The position numbers and the translations under genes are program-made. Of a DNA stretch of 64,000 nucleotides, positions 53,306 through 61,797 are shown one piece after another. The DNA comes from an uncultured Eubacteriales bacterium (GTDB lineage Bacteria; Bacillota; Clostridia; Christensenellales; Aristaeellaceae). Every line of letters starts with the position of its first letter. The first letter of the stretch is position 1. The notes under the pieces were generated by a model. It saw nothing but the letters and a program-made list of their open reading frames with translations, searched no databases and was not told the origin of the DNA. The stretch is from positions 107,921-171,920 of the forward strand of contig CADBCY010000002.1 of assembly GCA_902793325.1 (NCBI GenBank), given 5' to 3'.

Positions 53306-54489
53306 GGTCTTTGGAGGATGCGGTCCAGCTCGCCCTTTTCGCGCATATCCGCGATCCAGGCGTTCATTTCGGCGCACAGTGCCTCGCCCTTCTCGCCCTT
53401 TTGCAGCACGAAGCCGCAGTCGTAGCTGCGCAGCTTCTCGTCCAGCAGCATGAGGCTCGGGTCCTCGTGGGCCATCTGCCGAAGCACCAGCCCGTCGCCG
53501 GGGAAGCCGTCGATCTTGTGGGTCTTGAGCGCCACGGCCATGTCCGGGAAAGTGGAGAAGTAGCTGATCTGCGCGTTCGGCAGGCGGGCGAGCGTGATGT
53601 CCGCCGCCGTGGTGCCCGTCTGCACGCCGATCCGCCGGCCGTCCAGCTCGTCCAGCGACGTGAAGCCGCCGGCGGGCGCGTCGGTTGCGCTCTCCCCTTC
53701 GCGCTTCAGCACCGCCAGCACCGTGCCGCCCTTGTAGTGCGCTTCGGAGAAGTTCACGCTCTGCGCGCGCTCCTCGGTAATGCTCATGGTCGCCGCGGCA
53801 AAATCCGCCTTGCCGGACTCTATGGCGGGCAGCAGGGCGCTGAAGCTCATGTCCTGTATGGTCAGCCCATAGCCGTAGCGCTCGCAGAAGCGGATGGCCA
53901 GCTCGACCTCGAAGCCCGCGATTTCTCCGCCGCGCATGAAGGTGAACGGCTCGTTCTGGGCTTCCGTCGCAAACACCAGCACGCCGTTCTCGGCGCTCAG
54001 GGCATTGATGTCCGGCATCTCCGCCTGGTCGGTCGGCCCGGCGAGCCACTTATCGTCCAGCGCCTCCATTTCGCCGCTCGCCCGCATGTCGCGCACAAGC
54101 TCGGACATCTGGGCGCAAAGCGCGCTTCCCGCCTCGTCCTTTCCGAATATGAAGCCAAACTCAAAGGCGTCGATGTATCCCGGCAGTTTCGCCAGCCGGT
54201 TGTTTTCCCGCATCATCGTGCGCAGCACCGGCTCGTCGCACGGGAAGGCGTCGATCTTGTTGGTTTCGAGCGCCGCCACCATGTCGGAATAGGAATCGAA
54301 ATAACTGATCTTCGCATCGGGCAGCGAGGCCCGAACGATCGCGTCGAACGTCGTGCCCGCCCCCACGCCGATGCGCGCGTCGCTCAACTGGTCGATGGCG
54401 CTGTATCCGCCGGCCTGCGCGCCGGCCAATCCCAGCGTGGCGATAAGCAGCAGCGCAATCGCGATCCATCGTTTCACGATCCGGGACAT
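53302..54489 (-). CDS. Amino-acid ABC substrate-binding protein with permuted lobes
   Basis: 395 aa. A signal peptide (MSRIVKRWIAIALLLIATLGLAGAQA, no lipobox) leads directly into the second lobe of a SBP_bac_3 domain (RIGVGAGTTFDAIV...DMRASGEMEALDDKW, residues about 30-135). A complete domain follows: lobe one (FTFMRGGEIAGFEVEL, GKADFAAATMSITEERA) and lobe two (RIGVQTGTTAADI...ADMREKGELDRIL). The missing first lobe has its counterpart at the start of the permease gene. AGGAGG precedes ATG 54489. Polar or glutamine-type amino acids are the likely ligands. Confidence 0.82.
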   Translation of the reverse strand: MSRIVKRWIAIALLLIATLGLAGAQAGGYSAIDQLSDARIGVGAGTTFDAIVRASLPDAKISYFDSYSDMVAALETNKIDAFPCDEPVLRTMMRENNRLAKLPGYIDAFEFGFIFGKDEAGSALCAQMSELVRDMRASGEMEALDDKWLAGPTDQAEMPDINALSAENGVLVFATEAQNEPFTFMRGGEIAGFEVELAIRFCERYGYGLTIQDMSFSALLPAIESGKADFAAATMSITEERAQSVNFSEAHYKGGTVLAVLKREGESATDAPAGGFTSLDELDGRRIGVQTGTTAADITLARLPNAQISYFSTFPDMAVALKTHKIDGFPGDGLVLRQMAHEDPSLMLLDEKLRSYDCGFVLQKGEKGEALCAEMNAWIADMREKGELDRILQRP

Positions 54490-54541
54490 GTGTCAATCCT
54501 CCTCGTTGTGATCCTCCAATCCTCCGGCGTCGCGGGCTTCG

Positions 54542-56530
54542 TCACGCCTCGCCGTCGGCTTCTGCCGTCCGGACGCCCCTGGCGTACAGGATATCCTCTG
54601 TATAGGCGTAATCCCCGTCCAGCGCCGGGATATCGACGGGCAGGTTCCCGTTCGCCTCGCCTTCGCCGAAGCACGCGCACAGCGCGGCGGGCAGGTTCGG
54701 CGCCCAGGCGCTGCCCTCGCCGGACTCCGGCGGCACGGCTCGCATCACGGTGGAGCCGTAGGCCAGCAGCATGGCGTCCGCGTCGGGGAAACGGGCCGCG
54801 TCGTAGGGCAGTTGGCAGGAGACGACGATCACCGGCCTGCCCGCCGCGTGGCGCGCCGCGATGATCTCGTCAAAGACCGCCGTGGAGAAGCCGTCGCCGG
54901 TGCCGGGATCGAGGCAGGCGGCGCTGTAGACCCGGTTCACCAGGATGACATGATCGGCCTGGTTCGCGGCGTTGACGCATTCCTCGCCGTTGTCCGCGGT
55001 ATTGGCCATGACGGCGATCTCCGCGCCTTCCGGCAGGGCGCCCCGTTCTTCCAGGAGCTGTTTGGCCAGCTCGCCCGAGCCCACGCGGCTGGCGCAGGAA
55101 TCGGCGAACAGTATGAGCGCCGTTTCGCCGCTCTGCAGCCTGGCGGGGAACGCTTCGCCTTCGTTTTTCACCAGCGTCAGCGCCTTCTGCGCGATATCCC
55201 AGGCGGCTTCCCTGTGCTCCGGGCTGCCGACGCCGGCAATCGCCGCGGCGATCCTCTCGTCCGTGACCGCAAAATCCGTCCGATCCAGCAGGCCGTACTT
55301 CTGCTTCAGCGTCAGGATGCGCCGCACGGATTCATCCACCCGCGCTTCGTCGATCGCGCCCTCCCGCACCAGCCTCACGGCCGCGTCCACCATGTCCATG
55401 TTCCGCCGGAACAGTTCGGTATCCGTGATGGGCGGCAGTATCAGCATGTCCACGCCCGCGTCAATGGTCAGGCGCAGCACGTCCTCGTCGGTGAAGTTGT
55501 CGGTGATCGCCGCCATGTCCAGCGCGTCGGAAACCACCACGCCCTCAAAGCCCATGTCGCCGCGCAGGATGTCCGTGAGGATGGTCCTGCTCATCGTGGC
55601 GGGCAGAAAGACTTCTTCGCCGGTGGAGACGGATGTATAGGTCTGCATTTCGATCTGAGGATACTGGATGTGCGCGGTCATCACCATATCCGCGCCCGCC
55701 TGGATCGCCGCCCGGAACGGCAAGAGCTCGATCGCATTGAGCTCCCCGTAACTCCGGTCGATGCACGGCAGGCCGGTGTGGCTGTCGTTGTCGGTGTCGC
55801 CGTGGCCGGGAAAGTGCTTGAGCGTGGCGATGGTATCGGCGCTGTGCAGCCCCTCGAGGTACTTAAGCCCGAACGCCGCCACCGCCTGGGGCGAATCCGA
55901 AAAGGAGCGGATGCCGATGACGGGGTTGCCGGGGTTGTTGTTGACGTCCATCACGGGCGCGAAGTCGGTGTTGATACCGAGCAGTCCCAGTTCTTCGCCA
56001 TAGATCGCGGCCATCGCCCCGGCGCTTTGGGGATCGCCCGTCGCGGCCAGCGCCATGTTGCCCGGGCCGGTGGTGCCGAAGCCGAGGCGCGCCACGGAGC
56101 CGCCCTCCTGATCCGCGCAGACCAGCATCGGAAGGCCGCCGCCCTTCTGGTTTTCAATCTGGATGTCCGAGACGAGGCGCAGCACCTGTTCCGCGTCCCG
56201 GCAGTTCTGCGCAAACAGCAGCGTCCCGCCGAAGTGGTAGTCATGCAGGCACGCGCGGATTTCGTCGTTCAGCTCGGTGATGTTGACCGCCTCGGGTTCC
56301 GCCTGTTCCGGGTTTTCCACCGTGGGGTCTTCGACCGTCGGCACTTCCTTCCAGACCCGGAAGGCGACCAGCATCATCTGGCCGACCTTCTCCTCCAGCG
56401 TCATGCCGGAGAGCATCGCCTCGATCTCCGCGTCTGTGTCCGTCGTTCCCCGCGCCTCGCCGCAGGCAAAGCCCGACAGCATCGCCGCGACCAGCGCCAT
56501 CGCGGTCAAAACAATCCATTTACGCCTCAT
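54542..56530 (-). CDS. Glycoside hydrolase family 3 beta-N-acetylhexosaminidase (NagZ-like), secreted
   Basis: 662 aa, beginning with a signal sequence (RRKWIVLTAMALVAAMLSGFAC). The TIM barrel has the NagZ loop KHFPGHGDTDNDSHTGLP with the Asp-His general-acid pair. The nucleophile Asp is in GVVVSDALDM. A C-terminal alpha/beta domain (ETALILFADSC, VILVNRVYS) follows. It removes terminal N-acetylglucosamine or related units, probably from wall fragments. ATG 56530 has AGGAG 7 bp away; an in-frame ATG lies 6 bp upstream. The binding-protein gene lies 52 bp downstream on the same strand. Confidence 0.88.
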   Translation of the reverse strand: MRRKWIVLTAMALVAAMLSGFACGEARGTTDTDAEIEAMLSGMTLEEKVGQMMLVAFRVWKEVPTVEDPTVENPEQAEPEAVNITELNDEIRACLHDYHFGGTLLFAQNCRDAEQVLRLVSDIQIENQKGGGLPMLVCADQEGGSVARLGFGTTGPGNMALAATGDPQSAGAMAAIYGEELGLLGINTDFAPVMDVNNNPGNPVIGIRSFSDSPQAVAAFGLKYLEGLHSADTIATLKHFPGHGDTDNDSHTGLPCIDRSYGELNAIELLPFRAAIQAGADMVMTAHIQYPQIEMQTYTSVSTGEEVFLPATMSRTILTDILRGDMGFEGVVVSDALDMAAITDNFTDEDVLRLTIDAGVDMLILPPITDTELFRRNMDMVDAAVRLVREGAIDEARVDESVRRILTLKQKYGLLDRTDFAVTDERIAAAIAGVGSPEHREAAWDIAQKALTLVKNEGEAFPARLQSGETALILFADSCASRVGSGELAKQLLEERGALPEGAEIAVMANTADNGEECVNAANQADHVILVNRVYSAACLDPGTGDGFSTAVFDEIIAARHAAGRPVIVVSCQLPYDAARFPDADAMLLAYGSTVMRAVPPESGEGSAWAPNLPAALCACFGEGEANGNLPVDIPALDGDYAYTEDILYARGVRTAEADGEA

Positions 56531-56612
56531 GTCCATACTCCTCTCTCCGTCCACGTCTCTCCCGGGCCGATCCAAAGCCGCCGCAAAAGCCGCGCATTCC
56601 TTCATTATCATA

Positions 56613-56641
56613 ATTATGGCTGAAAAAGCGCCGTGTTTCAA
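56613..56641 (-). promoter_or_regulatory. Promoter of the GH3 to PAP2 gene group
   Basis: Minus strand: -35 TTGAAA (56636-56641), 17 bp, -10 CATAAT (56613-56618), about 80 bp before the GH3 start. Confidence 0.55.
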
Positions 56642-56778
56642 GAGGTGACGCGGGAATGTCACGCTTTTTTTACCATCGCCACGGCGCCGACGCACATCAC
56701 CCCGCCATGGATGCACCCCTGCGGGATCCGGCAATGTCAACCGCCGGCAAAAAGGGGCTGGGCAGGTGGCAGGAATTG

Positions 56779-56787
56779 TGGTATACT
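56779..56787 (+). promoter_or_regulatory. Extended -10 promoter of the GGDEF gene
   Basis: TGG-TATACT (56779-56787) with a weak -35 (TGGGCA, 56759-56764), 70 bp before ATG 56857. Confidence 0.5.
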
Positions 56788-56856
56788 CTAGGAGGCGGGA
56801 TGACAGGCAGCGGCAATCGCGCGTACATCTGCCATGATGATAAGGAGAGGTCAGAA

Positions 56857-58278
56857 ATGAGCATTGATTTCCAGAAGGTAGCGGACAGCATGGCGGCCAT
56901 GACCTGCATCGTATCCGTCGAAAAGCTGCCGGACGGCAGCTGCGGGGAAATTCGAATCGTCACGGGCAACAGGGCCTACATCGACAGCATCGAACACCCG
57001 ATGCAGGACGTGGTGATGCTGACGAAGAAATTCGTTCCGAATTCGCTCTATACCACCTATATGCCCCGGGATCTGAATTTCGAGGATTTCTGCTACCGCG
57101 CCGCCGTGCAGAAAAAGTGCCTGCACTCCTACGCGCATCCCGACAGGTATGACGTGTGGTTCAACATGACGTTCCTGCCCCTTGCCCCGGACGACGGGAA
57201 CCTGTGCTATTGTACCTACACCATGGAGATCAATTTCGAGCCCAGCTCGGAGCGGATGTCGAACACCTCGGGCGACATCGCCGCGGCCGTCCTGGAGACT
57301 GCGATCACGCTCCGCGAGGCAAAGGATTTCAAGGCCGCCATGAAGGGCGTCGTCGAGGAGATCCGCAAGATGTGCGAATCGAAGTACTGCTGCATACTGC
57401 TGGTGGACAACGAAAAAGAGTCCTGCGAGATATTGGGCGAGGCGTTTTCTTCGGATTTGCAGCGATTGCTGCCGGACGATTACATGGGGAACGACTTTTA
57501 CCCCGTCGCCCGAACCTGGAAGGACACGATCTCGGGGAGCAACTGCCTGATCGCAAAGAACAAAAGGGACTTCGAGGTGCTCAGAGAAAGGAATCCGCTC
57601 TGGTACGATTCCCTGAAAGAATCGGGCATCGATACGATCGCGCTCTTCCCGCTCAAATCCCGCAATGAACACCTGGGATACATGTGGGCCGGCTATTTTG
57701 ACGCAGAGCGCTCCGCGCGGGTCAAGGAAATCCTCGAGCTGACGACGTTTGTGCTGGGGGCGGAGGTCGGCAACTACCTGATGGTGAACAAGCTCCGGGA
57801 GCTGAGCTCCCGAGACATGCTGACCGGCGTGATGAACCGCAACGAGATGAACAATTACGTCGATTGGCTCAGCGGCCTTCCCGACGCCCAGAAGAAACCC
57901 GTGGGGATCCTCTTCACCGACCTGAACGGCCTCAAGCAGGTCAACGATTCACAGGGGCATGAGGCCGGGGACGCGCTCCTTCGGAACGCGGCCGCCGCGC
58001 TCAAGGAGCTCTTTGACGCCCGGAATGTTTACCGGGCGGGCGGCGACGAGTTCGTCGTGATCCTGACGGACGTTTCCCCGGAGCAGATCGAGGACAGGGC
58101 CCGGGAGCTCCGCCTCGCCGCCGGTCGCTATCCCGATGTGTCCTTTGCGATCGGATGCAGCTATGAGGCGGACTGCCGCGAGGTGCGCAGGGGATTGGCC
58201 CAGGCGGACGAGCGGATGTATGAGGACAAGAAGCAGCACTATTCCAGCCTGCACCTCCGGAGCCGCGATCCCCGATGA
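56857..58278 (+). CDS. Diguanylate cyclase (GGDEF) with sensor domains
   Basis: 473 aa, soluble, AAGGAGAGG before ATG 56857. Residues about 1-130 look PAS-like, residues about 145-310 GAF-like (ILLVDNEKESCEIL, IALFPLKSRNEHLGYMWAGYF). The C-terminal cyclase domain has SSRDMLTGVMNRN, FTDLNGLKQVNDSQGHEAGD and an intact YRAGGDEFVVIL. The upstream RxxD inhibitory site is not evident. It makes c-di-GMP from GTP. The next gene encodes an HD-GYP protein, the opposing activity. Confidence 0.9.
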   Translation: MSIDFQKVADSMAAMTCIVSVEKLPDGSCGEIRIVTGNRAYIDSIEHPMQDVVMLTKKFVPNSLYTTYMPRDLNFEDFCYRAAVQKKCLHSYAHPDRYDVWFNMTFLPLAPDDGNLCYCTYTMEINFEPSSERMSNTSGDIAAAVLETAITLREAKDFKAAMKGVVEEIRKMCESKYCCILLVDNEKESCEILGEAFSSDLQRLLPDDYMGNDFYPVARTWKDTISGSNCLIAKNKRDFEVLRERNPLWYDSLKESGIDTIALFPLKSRNEHLGYMWAGYFDAERSARVKEILELTTFVLGAEVGNYLMVNKLRELSSRDMLTGVMNRNEMNNYVDWLSGLPDAQKKPVGILFTDLNGLKQVNDSQGHEAGDALLRNAAAALKELFDARNVYRAGGDEFVVILTDVSPEQIEDRARELRLAAGRYPDVSFAIGCSYEADCREVRRGLAQADERMYEDKKQHYSSLHLRSRDPR

Positions 58279-58361
58279 AGGCGCACCCCGCACGCCCGAC
58301 CCATGCTTTGATTCCGCGCAAGGACGCCCTTCCCCGCCCTTAGCCAATGAGGAAATATCGT

Positions 58362-60215
58362 ATGGCCGGATTCGCAAAGCGATTGTTTCGCACTGAAAAA
58401 TCGGAAGCCGCCGCGGCATCGGGAAAAGCCCGGCGCCAGGGCAATCTTCGGTCCACACGGGAGCAGATCGTGTTTCTCGTGGTGTTTGTCATGTTCGTCC
58501 TGATCTCGATGAATGTGGACCGGAACAGCGCCGTTCGCGACCCCGTGCTGACCGTGCTGCTGAACGACGGCTGGAAGCAGGAGAGCGGCGAAACGGTCGA
58601 TCTCGAGAACCTTCCGCTGGGCAACCACACGCTGGTGAAGGATATAAGCGGCATCCCGGCGAACGGAAAGGCGCTCTGCCTGAAGAGCATCGATACGAAC
58701 TTCTCGGTCTTTGCGGACGGCGCGCCGATCTACGATTATCACCCCGTCATCCCAAAGCGGCTGGGCATGTCCTACGGCATGTTCATCCATACCATCGCCA
58801 TTCCCGAAAACACGGGCGAATTGAGGCTGTCGGTCGAGCCGGTCTTTCCCGGCACGCCCGGCTCCCTCACGAATGCGATGATCGAGGATGCCGGGCAGTA
58901 CACGGCTGACCTGTTCAGGAACAACCTGTTCTCCTTCTGGGAATCGTCGATCACCCTGCTGATCGGTATTCTGGCGCTCTTGATCGGCCTGACGAACGCA
59001 ATACTGATGCGCTCGACGGGCATTGATTTCATATCCTTCGGATCCGCGTGCGCCCTCATCGGATTCGTCGGGTTCAACGATACCCTGCTGCTCCAGACGT
59101 TGACGAACCATCCGGCGCTGATTCGCGTCGTGACCTATGTGTGCCTCATGCTCCTGCCGTTCCCGACGCTGTCCTTCTTCGCCAGCGCGACAGGCCACAG
59201 CCAGTCAAAGCTGGTGCCCGGCATGCTCGTGCTGTGCCTGGTCGATTTCGCCGCCCAGGTGCTGTTGACGTACCGCGGCCTGACCGACTACTTCTACCTC
59301 GTCACCATCAGCCACTTTATCATATTGCTCGGGTTCCTGGCGGCGGCATGGCTTGTGATGTGCGCGGTTCGAAAGCACACCATTCGCCCGGAGCTTTTGC
59401 GCAAACTGGTCGGGGGGCTGTTCGCCTGTATCGCCGGCGTGGTGACCGACCTGCTTCGCTTCCACTTTTTCAAGAGCTACGGCTCCTCCAATTTTACCCG
59501 CATCGGCGTGCTGGCCCTCTCCGTGCTGATCGGCGTCTACCTGCTGGGCGAGCGGACCCGCGCGCTGAAGCAAAAGCAACAGGAGACCATGACCCTGGTT
59601 GACGAAATCTCGAAGGCCTTCGCCAGAGTCATCGACATGAAGGACCGCTACACCAACGGTCATTCCAGCCGCGTGGCAGAGTATACCGCGATGCTGTCGC
59701 GGGAATTGGGCTATGACGAGGAGACGGTGCGGAAATACTACTGCATAGCGCTTCTGCACGATGTCGGGAAAATCGGCATCCCCAAATCAGTGCTGACCAA
59801 GCCTGGAAAGCTGACGCGGGAAGAGTACGAGCTCATCAAATCCCACACCTCCAAGGGATACGACGTCCTGAAGGACATCAGCATCATGCCTGAATTGGCA
59901 ATCGGCGCGCAGGCCCACCACGAGCGGCCGGACGGCAGGGGCTATCCGGGCGGCCTCTCGGGCGACGACATCCCCCGCGTCGCGCAGATCATCGCCGTGG
60001 CGGACTGCTTCGACGCGATGTATTCCGACCGCCCGTATCGCAAGCGCATGAACTTCGACCGGGTCGTTTCGATCATCAGCAAGGTCTCCGGCACGCAGCT
60101 CACGCCGGATGTCGTCGACGCCTTCCTGCGCCTGGTGAAAAAGGGCGAATTCCGGGCCGCCGACGATCACGGCGGCGGAAGCATGGAGAGCATTGAGAAT
60201 ATCCGCAATCAATGA
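58362..60215 (+). CDS. HD-GYP c-di-GMP phosphodiesterase with 7TM sensor
   Basis: 617 aa from ATG 58362 (GAGGAA 8 bp upstream); an ATG 15 bp earlier has no site. One helix (about 30-50) leads to an outer beta domain of about 140 residues, then seven helices resembling 7TMR-DISM receptors (about 195-395). The cytosolic HD-GYP domain has NGHSSRVAEYTA, LLHDVGKIGIP and HHERPDGRGYPGGLSGDDIP with all metal ligands. It degrades c-di-GMP in response to an outside signal. It starts 84 bp after the GGDEF gene. Confidence 0.9.
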   Translation: MAGFAKRLFRTEKSEAAAASGKARRQGNLRSTREQIVFLVVFVMFVLISMNVDRNSAVRDPVLTVLLNDGWKQESGETVDLENLPLGNHTLVKDISGIPANGKALCLKSIDTNFSVFADGAPIYDYHPVIPKRLGMSYGMFIHTIAIPENTGELRLSVEPVFPGTPGSLTNAMIEDAGQYTADLFRNNLFSFWESSITLLIGILALLIGLTNAILMRSTGIDFISFGSACALIGFVGFNDTLLLQTLTNHPALIRVVTYVCLMLLPFPTLSFFASATGHSQSKLVPGMLVLCLVDFAAQVLLTYRGLTDYFYLVTISHFIILLGFLAAAWLVMCAVRKHTIRPELLRKLVGGLFACIAGVVTDLLRFHFFKSYGSSNFTRIGVLALSVLIGVYLLGERTRALKQKQQETMTLVDEISKAFARVIDMKDRYTNGHSSRVAEYTAMLSRELGYDEETVRKYYCIALLHDVGKIGIPKSVLTKPGKLTREEYELIKSHTSKGYDVLKDISIMPELAIGAQAHHERPDGRGYPGGLSGDDIPRVAQIIAVADCFDAMYSDRPYRKRMNFDRVVSIISKVSGTQLTPDVVDAFLRLVKKGEFRAADDHGGGSMESIENIRNQ

Positions 60216-60329
60216 GCGCCGCGGGCAGGGATTCATGCGAAGGCATAGGCCGGGTCCCGGAGCGCGAATGCCGACGATCACGCTTATCCTCGGGCGATGG
60301 ATGCCGCGGCTTGGAGAGAAAGGTCCGCC

Positions 60330-60839
60330 ATGAAGACAGCGCTTCTCGTGATCGACATGCAAAACGATTATCTGTGGGAGAACCGAAAAAAGCCGTTCTC
60401 CTATGATACTGCGTGCCTGACCGCTTCCGTGAACGAGCTGATCCATCGGCACCGGCTCGTGGTCTATATCCGCCACATCATCCAGAACCTGCCGACAAAC
60501 CGCCTTTTGTTCGGCTATTCGATCGCGGGGACGGAAGGCGCGGAACTGTACGGCGGGCTGGACATCGTCTCCGACCACTGCTTTGACAAGTACTTTGGCG
60601 ACGCCTTCACAAACCGGCATCTGAGAGAATTCCTGGAGAAACAGGGCGTTGAAACGGTGCATCTTTGCGGCCTGGATGAATGCGGATGCGTCGCCGCCAC
60701 GGCGCTGGGCGCGGTCAAAAGGGGGATGAAGGCAGTCATCCTGCGAAAAGGCACGGCAACCGTCCTCCCCGCGGCGAAGGTCTCCAGGGCCCGCGAAAAG
60801 CTGCGCAGGGCGGGCGTCCAATGGAGCGATGATGTATAG
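60330..60839 (+). CDS. Isochorismatase-family cysteine hydrolase
   Basis: 169 aa. The catalytic triad is visible: Asp in LLVIDMQNDYLW, Lys in CFDKYFGDAF and the nucleophile Cys in LDECGCVAATALGAVKRG. The family includes nicotinamidases and amide hydrolases; the substrate is unknown. ATG 60330 has an AAAGG site and opens the family N-terminus. It lies 114 bp after the HD-GYP gene on the same strand. Confidence 0.88.
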   Translation: MKTALLVIDMQNDYLWENRKKPFSYDTACLTASVNELIHRHRLVVYIRHIIQNLPTNRLLFGYSIAGTEGAELYGGLDIVSDHCFDKYFGDAFTNRHLREFLEKQGVETVHLCGLDECGCVAATALGAVKRGMKAVILRKGTATVLPAAKVSRAREKLRRAGVQWSDDV

Positions 60840-61219
60840 CCTGAACGGGCTTCGTCCATTCTTCGCCGCTCACACGGGCGGCAATCTCTTTGCGCAGCGC
60901 GCCGCGGTCACGCCGACCGGGGCGGACAATTCCCAGGTAAAACGCGCAGGCGATCGCGATGCCGGCGATCCCGGGACCCGCCGGGGCGGCAGATGCGCGT
61001 CTGCCACATGCGTGAGGTGAAGGCCGCCGTCCGCTTCAGCGTCTGCGCCTGTTCACCGGAGGGCTCCCCGTTCACCGCGGTATTCGCCGATATGCGCGCG
61101 GAAGGCGCACGACGGCCAGCAGCCGGACGCCGATCCATAGCGGCATGCCCGGCGGCAAGGAACGATTTTCCATTTTCCTTCGTCCAATGACCAACACACA
61201 AGAACGGAGGCGACGCCCC
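60840..61219. other. Gene-poor stretch of 380 bp
   Basis: No open frame here has both a ribosome binding site and recognisable protein character; the short frames are GC-rich by-products. I see no strong hairpin with a T-run and no consensus promoter. It separates the isochorismatase-family gene from the secreted-protein genes. Confidence 0.5.
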
Positions 61220-61753
61220 ATGAAGCGTTTGATTGTCCTGCTCGTCGTACTGCTCATCGCCGCCCTGCCCGCCATGGCGGAGGCTGCGGAGTTCACCCCC
61301 TACGATTATCACGTCATGTACTCCGCCAACGGGAAGTTCGTCGTCTACGACTTCCCCGACGTCCGGCTCTACCTGCCCGCCGAGTGGGAGGATGCGATCA
61401 CCGTCGAGCAGACCGATACCGGCGTCGCCTTCTTCCAGACCGCCAGCTACGACAAATTCCTTCAGGACGGCCTGCCCGAGGGCGGCTTCCTGTTCAAGCT
61501 CCGCGCCAGCGAGGACGAGCGCTTCCGGGAGCTGCCCGAATACGAATACATCGGCTTCAGCGAGAGCGCGAATCTCCACTTCTACCTGAGCTTGCCGTCG
61601 GACTACGAGGCTTATGTATATGACGCCGACATCCGGGCCGAGTACGACGAAATGAGCCGGCAGATCGGCCAGATCGCCGAGACGGCGAAGATCGCCAGGA
61701 GCATGCACTTCTACACCGAGGGAATCGAAAGCACGGACGCCGGGATGTCGTAA
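61220..61753 (+). CDS. Secreted hypothetical protein
   Basis: 177 aa. GGAGG is 9 bp before ATG 61220. A signal peptide (MKRLIVLLVVLLIAALPAMA) precedes a compact domain: YDYHVMYSANGKFVVYDFPDVRLYLPAEWEDAITVEQTDTGVAFFQ, with many aromatics and a basic helix near the end. The outline (short beta-rich exported domain handling a damaging YLPAEW segment) recalls small exported lipoprotein-like domains, but I cannot name a family. It lies 44 bp before another exported protein gene. Confidence 0.65.
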   Translation: MKRLIVLLVVLLIAALPAMAEAAEFTPYDYHVMYSANGKFVVYDFPDVRLYLPAEWEDAITVEQTDTGVAFFQTASYDKFLQDGLPEGGFLFKLRASEDERFRELPEYEYIGFSESANLHFYLSLPSDYEAYVYDADIRAEYDEMSRQIGQIAETAKIARSMHFYTEGIESTDAGMS

Positions 61754-61797
61754 CCGTCATCGTAACCGCAGCGCCTGACCACAGGAGGGATCGAACC

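Noticed and set aside
60829-61190. Short reading frames in the gap after the isochorismatase-family gene
   Set aside because: There is no ribosome site and no protein-like composition; the frames overlap each other in several registers.
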